Below are positions 1 to 10,264 of a stretch of 64,000 nt of DNA, in pieces (positions within the stretch are counted from its first letter, which is position 1; the number at the start of each line of letters is the position of its first letter). The notes below the pieces were generated by a model that was given only the letters and a program-made list of their open reading frames with translations, was not told the DNA's origin and ran no database searches. This stretch comes from Dysgonamonadaceae bacterium (GTDB lineage Bacteria; Bacteroidota; Bacteroidia; Bacteroidales; Azobacteroidaceae): positions 1-64,000 of the forward strand of contig JAITQA010000075.1 of the NCBI GenBank assembly GCA_031289145.1, read 5' to 3'. The position numbers and the translations under genes are program-made.

Positions 1-329
1 CCAATTATTATTGGTCCTAAAATTTTTGCTCCATCAGCAATTATTACGTTTTTACAAATAATCGGATTGCCGACATTTTCCCATTCATTACTGACTTTGT
101 TGAATCTCAAATTTGTTCCAACAGTTACATTTTGAAAGATTACAACATTTTCGCAAATTTTCGAAGCAATAATCGTGCACCCGCGAGCATGGTGAGCAAA
201 CAATACGCTTTTGTCCATTTCAGCGCAATTAATTTCACAACAATAGAATTTTTCCAGCAAATTCCCGGCTGCTTTTTTTAAAATTTTATTCGCAGAATAA
301 GAATTTATTTTCACTAATTTTTCAAACAT
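1..329 (-). CDS. Serine acetyltransferase-like hexapeptide-repeat protein, C-terminus truncated by window edge
   Basis: Manual reverse-strand translation MFEKLVKINSYSANKILKKAAGNLLEKFYCCEINCAEMDKSVLFAHHARGCTIIASKICENVVIFQNVTVGTNLRFNKVSNEWENVGNPIICKNVIIADGAKILGPIIIG; hexapeptide/left-handed beta-helix pattern; open at window edge. Confidence 0.7.
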   Translation of the reverse strand, partial: MFEKLVKINSYSANKILKKAAGNLLEKFYCCEINCAEMDKSVLFAHHARGCTIIASKICENVVIFQNVTVGTNLRFNKVSNEWENVGNPIICKNVIIADGAKILGPIII

Positions 330-510
330 AATGCTCCTTTTTAAAATTAAATTTCATTTTTGCAGGTTGAATTGTAAACTCTTTCGAATCGTATGCCTAA
401 GCGGTCAACTAACATCACTGTACGCATACTTTCCGCTATTCCGGTTTCTTAATAATTTCCTGCCTTCCACTTCATGCAATACGCACATTTGACGAATAGC
501 AATCTTTGTG

Positions 511-518
511 CAAATATA
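511..518 (-). promoter_or_regulatory. Putative Bacteroidetes -7 box (TATATTTG on minus strand) for the acetyltransferase-like gene
   Basis: CAAATATA on plus strand = TATATTTG on minus strand, matching TAnnTTTG. Confidence 0.4.
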
Positions 519-718
519 CGCTTTTTCAGACTAATTTTTGTATTATAGCATTTTTCATATTCACCTTTTGCCAACTGACTGTGGTTGAAATCTATTTTGC
601 TGAATGTTTTTTCTTCTATGTATGTCATTTTATCTGTATTTTAAAGTTCGCTATCCCAAATTGAGCGAACTTTCTTACTCTCAGATAATTTAATGTCGGT
701 TTTGTGTATCATGCTTTT

Positions 719-1861
719 TTAATATTTTACCTTATCAACAGGGTATCCTGTTTTTGCAAACTCGCTCACAATTACTTGAATGTCTTTCCCTTCAAATAAT
801 TCTTTGTCTTTTTGAATCAAACCGTAAAATAAATCGTACCACTCAATTTTATCAGGTAGTGGTTCATTCGCTTCTGCACTGTAAAAATCGGGGCGTTTAT
901 CCATGTATTTGTTTAAATTCAGTATTGTTTGTGCCACTAATTTGTCCGTATTTTTCTGTTCCATTTTTTCGCGTATCCGCCATAATGTAGCAGTCAAAAC
1001 CATACCGCCCCTATGATTATCGCAAATATTATCCAATATTTCATCATCATAAGCGGCATAACTTGCCGCCAAATATTTCGAAATATTACTTTGCGGATTT
1101 TGTATCTCAACCGGACATGATTCTTCCAAAAGTTTTAGGAAATGTCTAAGTTTAAAGGAATCATTCAACGGATATTGATGTAATAATCCCGCATTTCTAA
1201 TTAATTTATCAGGTATAGCATCTTCAAGGACAATGGGTGAATTGTTAAGCGATACGGTAAAATATTCAAGTAACCCCATATGAATAATTGACAAGCCTTT
1301 GAATTTAATACCCAAACCATCAGGGTCTTGCATATACCAAAAAGCACGATGTCCTATTTCGTGAAAAAACAAGGATGGAGATGGATTGGCGTTCTTTTCA
1401 AAAATATAAATACCAGGACTTGTCAGATAAGGGGCATCACCTATTGTTACTTCTATGTTCCGATACCCTTTATAAAAATCAAAGTCTATTTTATTTTCGA
1501 ACAATTTGTTGTAATATTCAATACCCTTGATAATGTTGTACAACGTATAAGTGCAATAATATTCGGGAGAATAAGGTGTAATTTTTTTCGAGAAATCCAA
1601 TGGAGAAGCCCTTGTGTAAGTCACTCCTCTGTCCGGATTCATCTCCGGGTAGCTGATAGAATCCAGATAACTGAACTTTATCGTATCAATATAGGGCGAA
1701 TTAATTTTTCCGTCCTTGTCGATAAAATCAATGGAAATGGTTTCACTGCACAAATTTCCTTCTTTTAAATAATTAACGTCCAATTTGTTGGGCTGCTTTG
1801 CACAGCCAATAAAAAGGAATGTGATTACGATGGACATTACCGTTGTCTTTGCCTTGCTCAT
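719..1861 (-). CDS. Putative zincin-like metalloprotease lipoprotein (HEIGH motif)
   Basis: ORF 719..1933; internal Met at 1861 (MSKAKTTVMSIVITFLFIGCAKQ) gives a lipobox signal peptide; SLFFHEIGHRAFW matches HExxH. Confidence 0.55.
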   Translation of the reverse strand: MSKAKTTVMSIVITFLFIGCAKQPNKLDVNYLKEGNLCSETISIDFIDKDGKINSPYIDTIKFSYLDSISYPEMNPDRGVTYTRASPLDFSKKITPYSPEYYCTYTLYNIIKGIEYYNKLFENKIDFDFYKGYRNIEVTIGDAPYLTSPGIYIFEKNANPSPSLFFHEIGHRAFWYMQDPDGLGIKFKGLSIIHMGLLEYFTVSLNNSPIVLEDAIPDKLIRNAGLLHQYPLNDSFKLRHFLKLLEESCPVEIQNPQSNISKYLAASYAAYDDEILDNICDNHRGGMVLTATLWRIREKMEQKNTDKLVAQTILNLNKYMDKRPDFYSAEANEPLPDKIEWYDLFYGLIQKDKELFEGKDIQVIVSEFAKTGYPVDKVKY

Positions 1862-2065
1862 ATTTATTCTTTTTTTTACATCCCTGTCAGCGTGATTGAT
1901 GTTTATTTTAGCTGTTCTTCTCATAAAAATCAATCTTTAAATAACGTGCAAATATACATTTTTTCGGACGAGTTTTGTCTTGTTTGCACTGTCTCTACCA
2001 TATATTACATCCATTTGTCTTAATAATAAGGGAGAAATCACTATATTTGCATAAAAAATCAGGGA

Positions 2066-3415
2066 ATGAATCTGCGACAAGCAACTATCCTTATCGTTGA
2101 CGATGACAAAGACGTCCTTACGGCTGTTCGGTTGTTGTTGAAGCCGGAAGTGAAAAACGTCACCGTTTCCGCTACTCCGGAAAATCTGCGAAAATTATTG
2201 TCGGACAATACATTCGACATCCTATTGCTGGATATGAATTTCAATAGTTCGTACAATTCCGGCAATGAAGGACTTTTTTGGCTGCATCAGGTTAAAGAAT
2301 GGAATCCTCAATTGGCTGTAATCATGATTACGGCTTATGCAGATATTGATTTAGCCGTGAAATGCCTCAAGGAAGGCGCTGCCGATTTTGTGGTAAAACC
2401 TTGGAAAAACGAGCCGCTGATTCAAATGCTCAAAGACATTCTGCAAAAACGGGATGCGCTGCACAAACAAACGGCTAAAACGCATAGCGACCTGCCTGAC
2501 ATCGTAGGCGAATCGGAAATCATGCAAAACCTTTTCCGGAAACTGGAAAAGATTGCGCCGACCGATGCCAATGTTTTGATTCTCGGTGAGAACGGGACAG
2601 GAAAAGACCTGATTGCACAAGCTATCTGTCAGCTGTCGCTTCGCCGCGACAAACCGTTCGTTAAAGTAGATGTCGGCGCACTGACCCAAACGCTTTTCGA
2701 AAGCGAATTGTTCGGACACAAGAAAGGCGCATTCACCGACGCTCGCGAAGACCGTACCGGACTGATTGAAGCCGCTCACGAAGGAACGCTGTTTCTGGAC
2801 GAAATAGGGAATATTGCGTTGCCTCAACAAGCCAAATTGCTTACGGTATTGCAAAACAGGCAGGTAACCCGTTTGGGAACCAATGTGCCCATTCCGGTGG
2901 ATATTCGGCTGATTTCGGCTACCAATCTCCCGTTTTCCGATTTGTCCGACGAACGGATTTTTCGCAAAGATTTGATTTACAGAATTAATACGGTAGAAAT
3001 TACCGTTCCTCCTCTGCGTGAACGAGGGAACGATATTATTCTCTTGGCTGAATATTTTCTCCGTCGGTATGAAAAGAAATACCTGAAACAGCAATTGCAT
3101 TTGTCGGAAACGGCTAAGAAAAAACTATCGGCTTATACCTATCCCGGCAATGTCCGCGAATTGCAATATGCTGTCGAAAGGGCTGTTATCATGGCTGACA
3201 GCCATACCCTGAATGGCGAAGACATCGTTTTTTCACCTATTGAGCAGAAAACGGAAACAACGCCTTCGCTTCAAACGCATAACTTGGAAGAACTGGAACG
3301 CGAAGCAATTGTTCGGGTAATTGAAAAACATCAGGGAAATATCTCCCGTGCCGCCAAAGAATTGGGTCTAACCCGCGCCGCATTGTACCGCCGTCTGGAA
3401 AAATACGATATGTAG
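2066..3415 (+). CDS. Sigma-54-dependent NtrC-family response regulator
   Basis: REC domain (ILIVDDDKDVL, DILLLDMNF), AAA+ sigma54 activator motifs (GENGTGKD, ESELFGHKKGAFTDA), C-terminal Fis-type HTH (NISRAAKELGLTRAALYRRLEKY). Confidence 0.93.
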   Translation: MNLRQATILIVDDDKDVLTAVRLLLKPEVKNVTVSATPENLRKLLSDNTFDILLLDMNFNSSYNSGNEGLFWLHQVKEWNPQLAVIMITAYADIDLAVKCLKEGAADFVVKPWKNEPLIQMLKDILQKRDALHKQTAKTHSDLPDIVGESEIMQNLFRKLEKIAPTDANVLILGENGTGKDLIAQAICQLSLRRDKPFVKVDVGALTQTLFESELFGHKKGAFTDAREDRTGLIEAAHEGTLFLDEIGNIALPQQAKLLTVLQNRQVTRLGTNVPIPVDIRLISATNLPFSDLSDERIFRKDLIYRINTVEITVPPLRERGNDIILLAEYFLRRYEKKYLKQQLHLSETAKKKLSAYTYPGNVRELQYAVERAVIMADSHTLNGEDIVFSPIEQKTETTPSLQTHNLEELEREAIVRVIEKHQGNISRAAKELGLTRAALYRRLEKYDM

Positions 3416-4744
3416 ATGAATTTCCGCATCATTATATTAGCCTCTTTATTAACCGTATCAAGCGGTGCAAGCGTTTTCTTTTTCCGGGACGGTAAGATTT
3501 TTCCAACAATTGCTGCCGTCGGATTTGCGCTGTTTTTCTTTGTCCGTATTGTGCAAATGTTTTTTACGGTGTATCGCGAAGTAGACGAGTTTACCGAAGC
3601 CATTCAGGCACAGGATTATTCCCGAAAATTTCCCGAAAGTATGCTAAAGAAAAACAAACTGTACAAACATTTCAATGAAATTACCGAAGCTTTTCTGTCG
3701 CTGAACATTCGGAATCAAACCCAGCAATTGTATTTACAAAGAATGTTGGAGTTGGTCGATACGGGAATCCTTGCTTACAATACGGAAACCGGCGAAACGC
3801 TCTGGATGAACGATGCTCTGAGCAAAATACTTGATATTCCACATCTTAAAAATATTCATTGGCTCAGGAAACGAAACGAAAACCTGTACGAAACAATCGA
3901 CAAAATACCTTTGGGTGAACACCGTTTATTGACCGTCAATACAGGAAATCAGACCATCAAAGCCTTGACCAAAGCCTCTCTTTTCCATACGGAAGAAAAG
4001 ACTTACAAACTCATCGCTTTCCACAACGTCAACGCCACATTGGAAGAGGTGGAATCGGGTGCATGGAAAAGCCTGCTGAATGTGATGACACATGAAATAA
4101 TGAACTCCATCGCTCCGGTTGCTTCTTTGGCAGATACGATAAAAAAGCAAATCCGGAAAATCCGGAAAACGACCGACAAACCAATTCATTCCGATTTCGA
4201 AGATATTGAGTTTGCTATGGAAACTATTCACCGACGGAGCGAAGGCTTGCTTCGGTTTTCAGAAAATTACCGCAGTTTGAGCAAAAAGATTGTTCCCGAC
4301 TTGCAACCGGTAAATCTTTACGATTTGATTCAGGCTATTCACCGCTTGATGAATCCTTCCCTTGCACAAAAAAATATAAAGTTTGAACTGAAAACGGATA
4401 CTCCTTCCGTCACGGCTGTTTTAGACCGGAATCTAATTGAACAGACGTTGATAAATTTTATCACCAATGCTACTTTTGCTATAAAAGAAAAAACAAATCC
4501 GACGATTATTCTTTTCTCGGGAATCACAAAAGATGGAAACCCTTACCTCACCGTTGCCGACAATGGTTGCGGTATTCCGGACGACATTCGGGACAAAATT
4601 TTCATTCCTTTTTTCAGCACCAAAAAAGGCGGTAGCGGCATCGGATTAAGCCTGTCCCGCGAAATCGTGAAAATGCACAATGGTACGATACTCACACAAA
4701 GCAAGAAAGGCGAAGGCAGCGCATTCACGATTTTGCTGAAGTAA
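3416..4744 (+). CDS. Sensor histidine kinase, partner of the upstream NtrC-type regulator
   Basis: N-terminal TM segments, H-box NVMTHEIMNSIAPVASL, HATPase motifs (NFITNATFAI, VADNGCGIP, GGSGIGLSLSREIVKMHNG); directly abuts regulator. Confidence 0.92.
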   Translation: MNFRIIILASLLTVSSGASVFFFRDGKIFPTIAAVGFALFFFVRIVQMFFTVYREVDEFTEAIQAQDYSRKFPESMLKKNKLYKHFNEITEAFLSLNIRNQTQQLYLQRMLELVDTGILAYNTETGETLWMNDALSKILDIPHLKNIHWLRKRNENLYETIDKIPLGEHRLLTVNTGNQTIKALTKASLFHTEEKTYKLIAFHNVNATLEEVESGAWKSLLNVMTHEIMNSIAPVASLADTIKKQIRKIRKTTDKPIHSDFEDIEFAMETIHRRSEGLLRFSENYRSLSKKIVPDLQPVNLYDLIQAIHRLMNPSLAQKNIKFELKTDTPSVTAVLDRNLIEQTLINFITNATFAIKEKTNPTIILFSGITKDGNPYLTVADNGCGIPDDIRDKIFIPFFSTKKGGSGIGLSLSREIVKMHNGTILTQSKKGEGSAFTILLK

Positions 4745-4746
4745 AT

Positions 4747-4778
4747 AAAAAAGGATACCGTTTCGGGCATCCTTTTTT
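4747..4778. terminator. Bidirectional intrinsic terminator between convergent histidine kinase and gap genes
   Basis: AAAAAAGGATACCGTTTCGGGCATCCTTTTTT: A-tract, GC hairpin, T-tract readable on both strands. Confidence 0.75.
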
Positions 4779-4796
4779 ATCAATTATAAGAATCTA

Positions 4797-5843
<1,047 letters not shown>

Positions 5844-5865
5844 CTATTTCAATCCTTTTGCGCTG

Positions 5866-5897
5866 CAAAATTACAAAAAAATATACATTTATTCAAA
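5866..5897 (-). promoter_or_regulatory. Putative gap promoter: -33 TTTG / 20 bp / -7 TAATTTTG
   Basis: Minus strand: TTTG (5894..5897), 20-bp spacer, TAATTTTG (5866..5873), fitting the Bacteroidetes consensus. Confidence 0.6.
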
Positions 5898-6155
5898 TAA
5901 AATCATTTATTTTTTTCATCTCCTGTCGTAAAAAACAGTATTTACTATTTTGTGGCAGCAGAAAAGTCCAACGATGATAATATTCTCTACTTTCCTGCGG
6001 GAAACAGTATTTTTCATATTATAGCCATAAATAATGTATTTTTAAGTGATTTATTTCATAAATGAATGAATTTTAAAAAAATTTGACTAAAATCTATAAC
6101 AATCATGTCAAATTTTAAAAATATCTTTGTGCAAATATATAGTATCAATTATATC

Positions 6156-7700
6156 ATGAAAGAAAAAATCGAACAATTAAAAAACTTGAACCAGCAAGCT
6201 GAATTGGGCGGCGGAGAAAGCCGGATTGCCAAACAGCACGCTTCGGGAAAATTGACGGCGCGTGAAAGAATCGAACAATTGCTTGAAAAAGGAACTTTCG
6301 TAGAAATAGACAAGTTCGTGACGCACAAGTGCTACGACTTCGGATTGGAAAAACAACGTCCCTTGGGCGACGGCGTGATTACGGGATACGGTTTAATCGG
6401 CAAACGTACGGTTTTTGTTTTTGCACAGGATTTTACGGTTTTCGGCGGCGCACTGTCCGAGACTTATGCCCGTAAAATATGCAAAATCATGGATATGGCT
6501 ATGGAAGTAGGCGCTCCGGTAATCGGACTGAACGATTCGGGCGGAGCGCGTATCCAGGAAGGCGTTCGTTCTCTGGCCGGATATGCCGAGATATTTTTCC
6601 GCAATTCGATGGCGTCGGGAGTCATCCCGCAAATCAGCGCCATCATGGGGCCTTGCGCCGGAGGAGCCGTCTATTCGCCCGCCCTTACGGACTATATCTT
6701 TATGGTGAAGGAAAGCAGTTATATGTTTATTACCGGTCCGGATGTGGTGAAAAGCGTAACGCAGGAAGATGTGACGAAAAACGAACTGGGCGGTTCGGAA
6801 ATTCATACGGAGAAATCGGGCGTCGCCCATTTCTCGACCGACAACGACATTGATTGCATATTAAAAATCAGAGAATTAATGTCTTTTCTTCCGAACAACA
6901 ACATGGCAGAACCGCCGTTTGTACCCACAACCGACAGTCCGAACCGTGCAGACCCTTCTTTGGACTTGTTGATTCCGGTCAATCCGAATCAGCCCTACGA
7001 CATCAAGGAGTTAATCACAAGCATCGCCGATGATGGAAACTTCTTCGAAATTCAGGAAGAATATGCCAAAAACATTGTGGTTGGCTATATCCGCCTGAAC
7101 GGCAAAACCATCGGAGTTGTCGCCAACCAGCCTGCCGCTATGGCCGGCACCCTCGATATCAACGCCTCGGTCAAGGCAGCCCGCTTTGTCCGTTTCTGCG
7201 ATGCGTTCAATATTCCCTTGCTGACTTTGGTCGATGTTCCGGGTTTCTTACCCGGCGTCAATCAGGAATACGACGGCATTATTCGCCACGGCGCCAAACT
7301 GTTGTATGCTTATTGCGAAGCTACCGTGCCGAAAGTAACGCTCATTACCCGGAAAGCGTACGGTGGCGCTTACGATGTGATGAGTTCGAAACATATCCGC
7401 GGCGACCTCAACTACGCTTATCCCACTGCGGAAATAGCCGTAATGGGCGCCGATGGGGCGGTAAACATCCTCTTCCGGAAGGAAATTACCGAAGCAAAAG
7501 ACCCTGAAGCCAAGCGAAAAGCATTGCAGGAAGATTACCGCGAAAAATTCGCCAATCCCTACCGCGCCGCCGAACTTGGCTATATCGACGAAATCATAGA
7601 ACCCTCTGTGAGCCGCCAACGCTTGATTCGTAGTTTTGAATTGCTCGCTAACAAACGGCAATCCAATCCACCTAAAAAACATTCAAATATACCACTTTAG
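6156..7700 (+). CDS. Acyl-CoA (propionyl-/methylmalonyl-CoA type) carboxylase, carboxyltransferase subunit
   Basis: [54 protein letters not shown]-like, [14 protein letters not shown]; start moved from 6105 to ATG 6156 because TATCTTTG at 6122 looks like a -7 box. Confidence 0.93.
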   Translation: MKEKIEQLKNLNQQAELGGGESRIAKQHASGKLTARERIEQLLEKGTFVEIDKFVTHKCYDFGLEKQRPLGDGVITGYGLIGKRTVFVFAQDFTVFGGALSETYARKICKIMDMAMEVGAPVIGLNDSGGARIQEGVRSLAGYAEIFFRNSMASGVIPQISAIMGPCAGGAVYSPALTDYIFMVKESSYMFITGPDVVKSVTQEDVTKNELGGSEIHTEKSGVAHFSTDNDIDCILKIRELMSFLPNNNMAEPPFVPTTDSPNRADPSLDLLIPVNPNQPYDIKELITSIADDGNFFEIQEEYAKNIVVGYIRLNGKTIGVVANQPAAMAGTLDINASVKAARFVRFCDAFNIPLLTLVDVPGFLPGVNQEYDGIIRHGAKLLYAYCEATVPKVTLITRKAYGGAYDVMSSKHIRGDLNYAYPTAEIAVMGADGAVNILFRKEITEAKDPEAKRKALQEDYREKFANPYRAAELGYIDEIIEPSVSRQRLIRSFELLANKRQSNPPKKHSNIPL

Positions 7701-7800
7701 AATTATGAATTACGAATTATGAATTAAAAATTTAAGAGTTGGTTGCTCTTGTTGTGTTCCTTTCGTAATTCGTAATTCGTAATTGATAATTCGTAATTGA
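7701..7800. repeat. Inverted arrays of 7-bp AT-rich tandem repeats
   Basis: (AATTAYG)n at 7701..7726 and (TTCGTAA)n at 7762..7800, mutually complementary. Confidence 0.75.
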
Positions 7801-7808
7801 TTTAATTT

Positions 7809-9320
7809 ATGATAAAGAAAGTTTTAGTAGCCAATCGCGGCGAAATAGCGATGCGCATATTCCGTACCTGCCGGGTCATGGAGATACCGACTGTAGCCAT
7901 TTATACACATGTTGACCGGGCTGCATTGCATGTACGGTATGCCGAAGAAGCTTACTGTATTTCGGAAGACGAATCGGATACTTCTTATCTCAAGCCGGAT
8001 TTGATTCTGGAAATCGCAAAAAAAACGGGTGCAGCTATCCATCCGGGATATGGTTTTCTGTCGGAAAATGCGGATTTTGCCCGCCGTTGTGAGGAAGAAG
8101 GGGTGATTTTCATCGGCCCAAGTGCGGATATCATTGCCAAAATGGGTATCAAAACCGAAGCGCGTAAAATCATGCAGGCAGCCGGTGTACCAATTGTTCC
8201 GGGTACCAAAGACCCGGTCGCCGATGCCGAAGAAGCAAAAACGGTCGCCAAAGAAATTGGTTACCCGATTATGTTGAAAGCCCTTGCCGGCGGAGGCGGA
8301 AAAGGTATGCGTCTGGTACGCAAGGAAGAAGAAGTGGAAGCTGCCTTTCGGATGTCGCGTTCCGAAGCAGGCAATTCATTCGGAAACGATGCCATTTACA
8401 TTGAAAAATACATCGAAAATCCCCACCATATCGAAGTGCAGGTGTTGGGCGATAAATACGGAAATGTAATCCATCTCTACGAACGGGAATGTTCCATCCA
8501 GCGGCGAAACCAGAAAGTGATAGAAGAAACGCCTTCCCCTTTCGTGAAACCGGAAACCCGGAAAAAAATGTTGGAAATCGCTGTACAAGCCTGCAAAAAA
8601 ATCGGTTATTACAGCGCAGGAACACTGGAGTTCATGATGGACAAAGACCAGAATTTCTATTTCCTCGAAATGAATACCCGTTTGCAGGTGGAACATCCGG
8701 TAACGGAAGAATGTACCGGCGTCGACCTGGTACGCGATATGATATTAGTCGCATCGGGAAGTCCCCTACCCTATAAACAGGAAGAAATCGAATTTCGCGG
8801 AGCCGCCATCGAATGTCGGATTTATGCCGAAGACCCGGAAAACAACTTCATGCCTTCGCCCGGTATTATCCGGGTGCGCGAGGCTCCGGAAGGACGTAAT
8901 GTCCGCTTAGACAGCGCCGCTTATGCCGGATTTGAGGTCTCTTTGCATTACGACCCCATGATTGCCAAATTATGCACTTGGGGACGCAACCGCGAATCGG
9001 CCATTTCCAATATGAAAAGGGCATTGCGGGAATATAAGATATTGGGTATCAAAACAACTATCCCGTTCCATCTGAGGGTGTTACAAAACAAAACATTTTT
9101 GTCGGGAAATTACGATACGACTTTTATTGATACAAAATTCGATATTGAAGAACTGAAACGCCGCAGGAACAGCGACCCAACCGTTGCTATTATCGCAGCC
9201 GCCCTGAAGCATTTCGAAGAAGAAAAGGAAGCAGCCGCCCGTGCGACAACCGTACCCTTGGTCGGTGAATCGCTTTGGAAATATTACGGAAAACTACAAA
9301 TGGCAATAAACAACTATTAA
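7809..9320 (+). CDS. Biotin carboxylase subunit of acyl-CoA carboxylase
   Basis: IKKVLVANRGEIAMRIFRTCR, KALAGGGGKGMRLV, FLEMNTRLQVEHPVTE signatures. Confidence 0.95.
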   Translation: MIKKVLVANRGEIAMRIFRTCRVMEIPTVAIYTHVDRAALHVRYAEEAYCISEDESDTSYLKPDLILEIAKKTGAAIHPGYGFLSENADFARRCEEEGVIFIGPSADIIAKMGIKTEARKIMQAAGVPIVPGTKDPVADAEEAKTVAKEIGYPIMLKALAGGGGKGMRLVRKEEEVEAAFRMSRSEAGNSFGNDAIYIEKYIENPHHIEVQVLGDKYGNVIHLYERECSIQRRNQKVIEETPSPFVKPETRKKMLEIAVQACKKIGYYSAGTLEFMMDKDQNFYFLEMNTRLQVEHPVTEECTGVDLVRDMILVASGSPLPYKQEEIEFRGAAIECRIYAEDPENNFMPSPGIIRVREAPEGRNVRLDSAAYAGFEVSLHYDPMIAKLCTWGRNRESAISNMKRALREYKILGIKTTIPFHLRVLQNKTFLSGNYDTTFIDTKFDIEELKRRRNSDPTVAIIAAALKHFEEEKEAAARATTVPLVGESLWKYYGKLQMAINNY

Positions 9321-9337
9321 AACAGGAGGATTGATTT

Positions 9338-9862
9338 ATGTCGAAAGCATTAGCAAGCTATTATACGACGCTGAGCGATATGCCGGACGTCGAATTTAAA
9401 GTCGAAATTCTGGAAGACGGACCTGTGAAGAAAGTCTCGGTAGATGGGAAAATTTACGAAGTGGACTACAATGTCGGCGGAGATTTGATTCACTCCATCA
9501 TCATGAACCACCGGTCGCATGGCGTCCAGATAACGGGCTTGGGAAATTCAGTTTATGAAGTAAAAAATAAAGGTGATTATTTTCAGGTAAAAGTTATCGA
9601 CGAACTGACAAAAATGCGTTTGTCGCGCACCCAATCGTCAGTCATCGGTCGTCAGGTGATTTCGGCTCAGATGCCGGGCGTCATCCTCAAGGTTTATGTG
9701 AAACCGGGCGACATGGTAAAAGCAGGCGACCCGCTCTCCGTCTTGGTTGCCATGAAAATGGAAAACGAAATCCGCAGTCCCATCGACGGAGAAGTGAAAG
9801 AGGTTTATGTGTCGAACGGGGATAAAGTCGCCGTTGGCGACAAAATGTTAGTTGTTGAATAA
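9338..9862 (+). CDS. Biotin carboxyl carrier protein subunit
   Basis: C-terminal biotinyl domain with VAMKMENEI biotinylation site; in carboxylase operon. Confidence 0.93.
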   Translation: MSKALASYYTTLSDMPDVEFKVEILEDGPVKKVSVDGKIYEVDYNVGGDLIHSIIMNHRSHGVQITGLGNSVYEVKNKGDYFQVKVIDELTKMRLSRTQSSVIGRQVISAQMPGVILKVYVKPGDMVKAGDPLSVLVAMKMENEIRSPIDGEVKEVYVSNGDKVAVGDKMLVVE

Positions 9863-9865
9863 ACA

Positions 9866-10114
9866 ATGGCGAGTATTATTTTATCCGCTTTCAGTTTTGT
9901 GATAAACATTCCTGTGGGGATTTGGAGGGAACATTACAAAAAGTTTTCGTTTCCATGGATTTTAATTGTGCATGTTTCCGTTCCCTTCATAATCGCCCTC
10001 AGGATGTATCTGGAAGCTAATAGACTGTTTATCCCGTTGTTTATCGCTTTGGCTGTCGTGGGACAGCTTGTGGGGAAGAGAATCAAAAAACAAAAAAACA
10101 AACCTCCGGGATAA
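9866..10114 (+). CDS. Small hydrophobic membrane protein, unknown function
   Basis: 82-aa ORF starting 3 bp after the carrier protein gene; hydrophobic segments. Confidence 0.5.
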   Translation: MASIILSAFSFVINIPVGIWREHYKKFSFPWILIVHVSVPFIIALRMYLEANRLFIPLFIALAVVGQLVGKRIKKQKNKPPG

Positions 10115-10264
10115 TGTTTTTTCATGTCGGAATTTAATCCATATCAATGGATTACGGATTGCGACGCTACATTCCACTTCCTGCACAGTCGGATTCCGAT
10201 TAAGCGTATTATCTTTGCGCTATCGGGAGAATCCGTAACCTTACTTTATAATTATTGAAGAGGG

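Noticed and set aside
2351-3100. 249-aa minus-strand ORF opposite the NtrC regulator
   Set aside because: Fully antisense to a strongly supported coding gene and no recognisable domain; likely a codon-usage shadow ORF.
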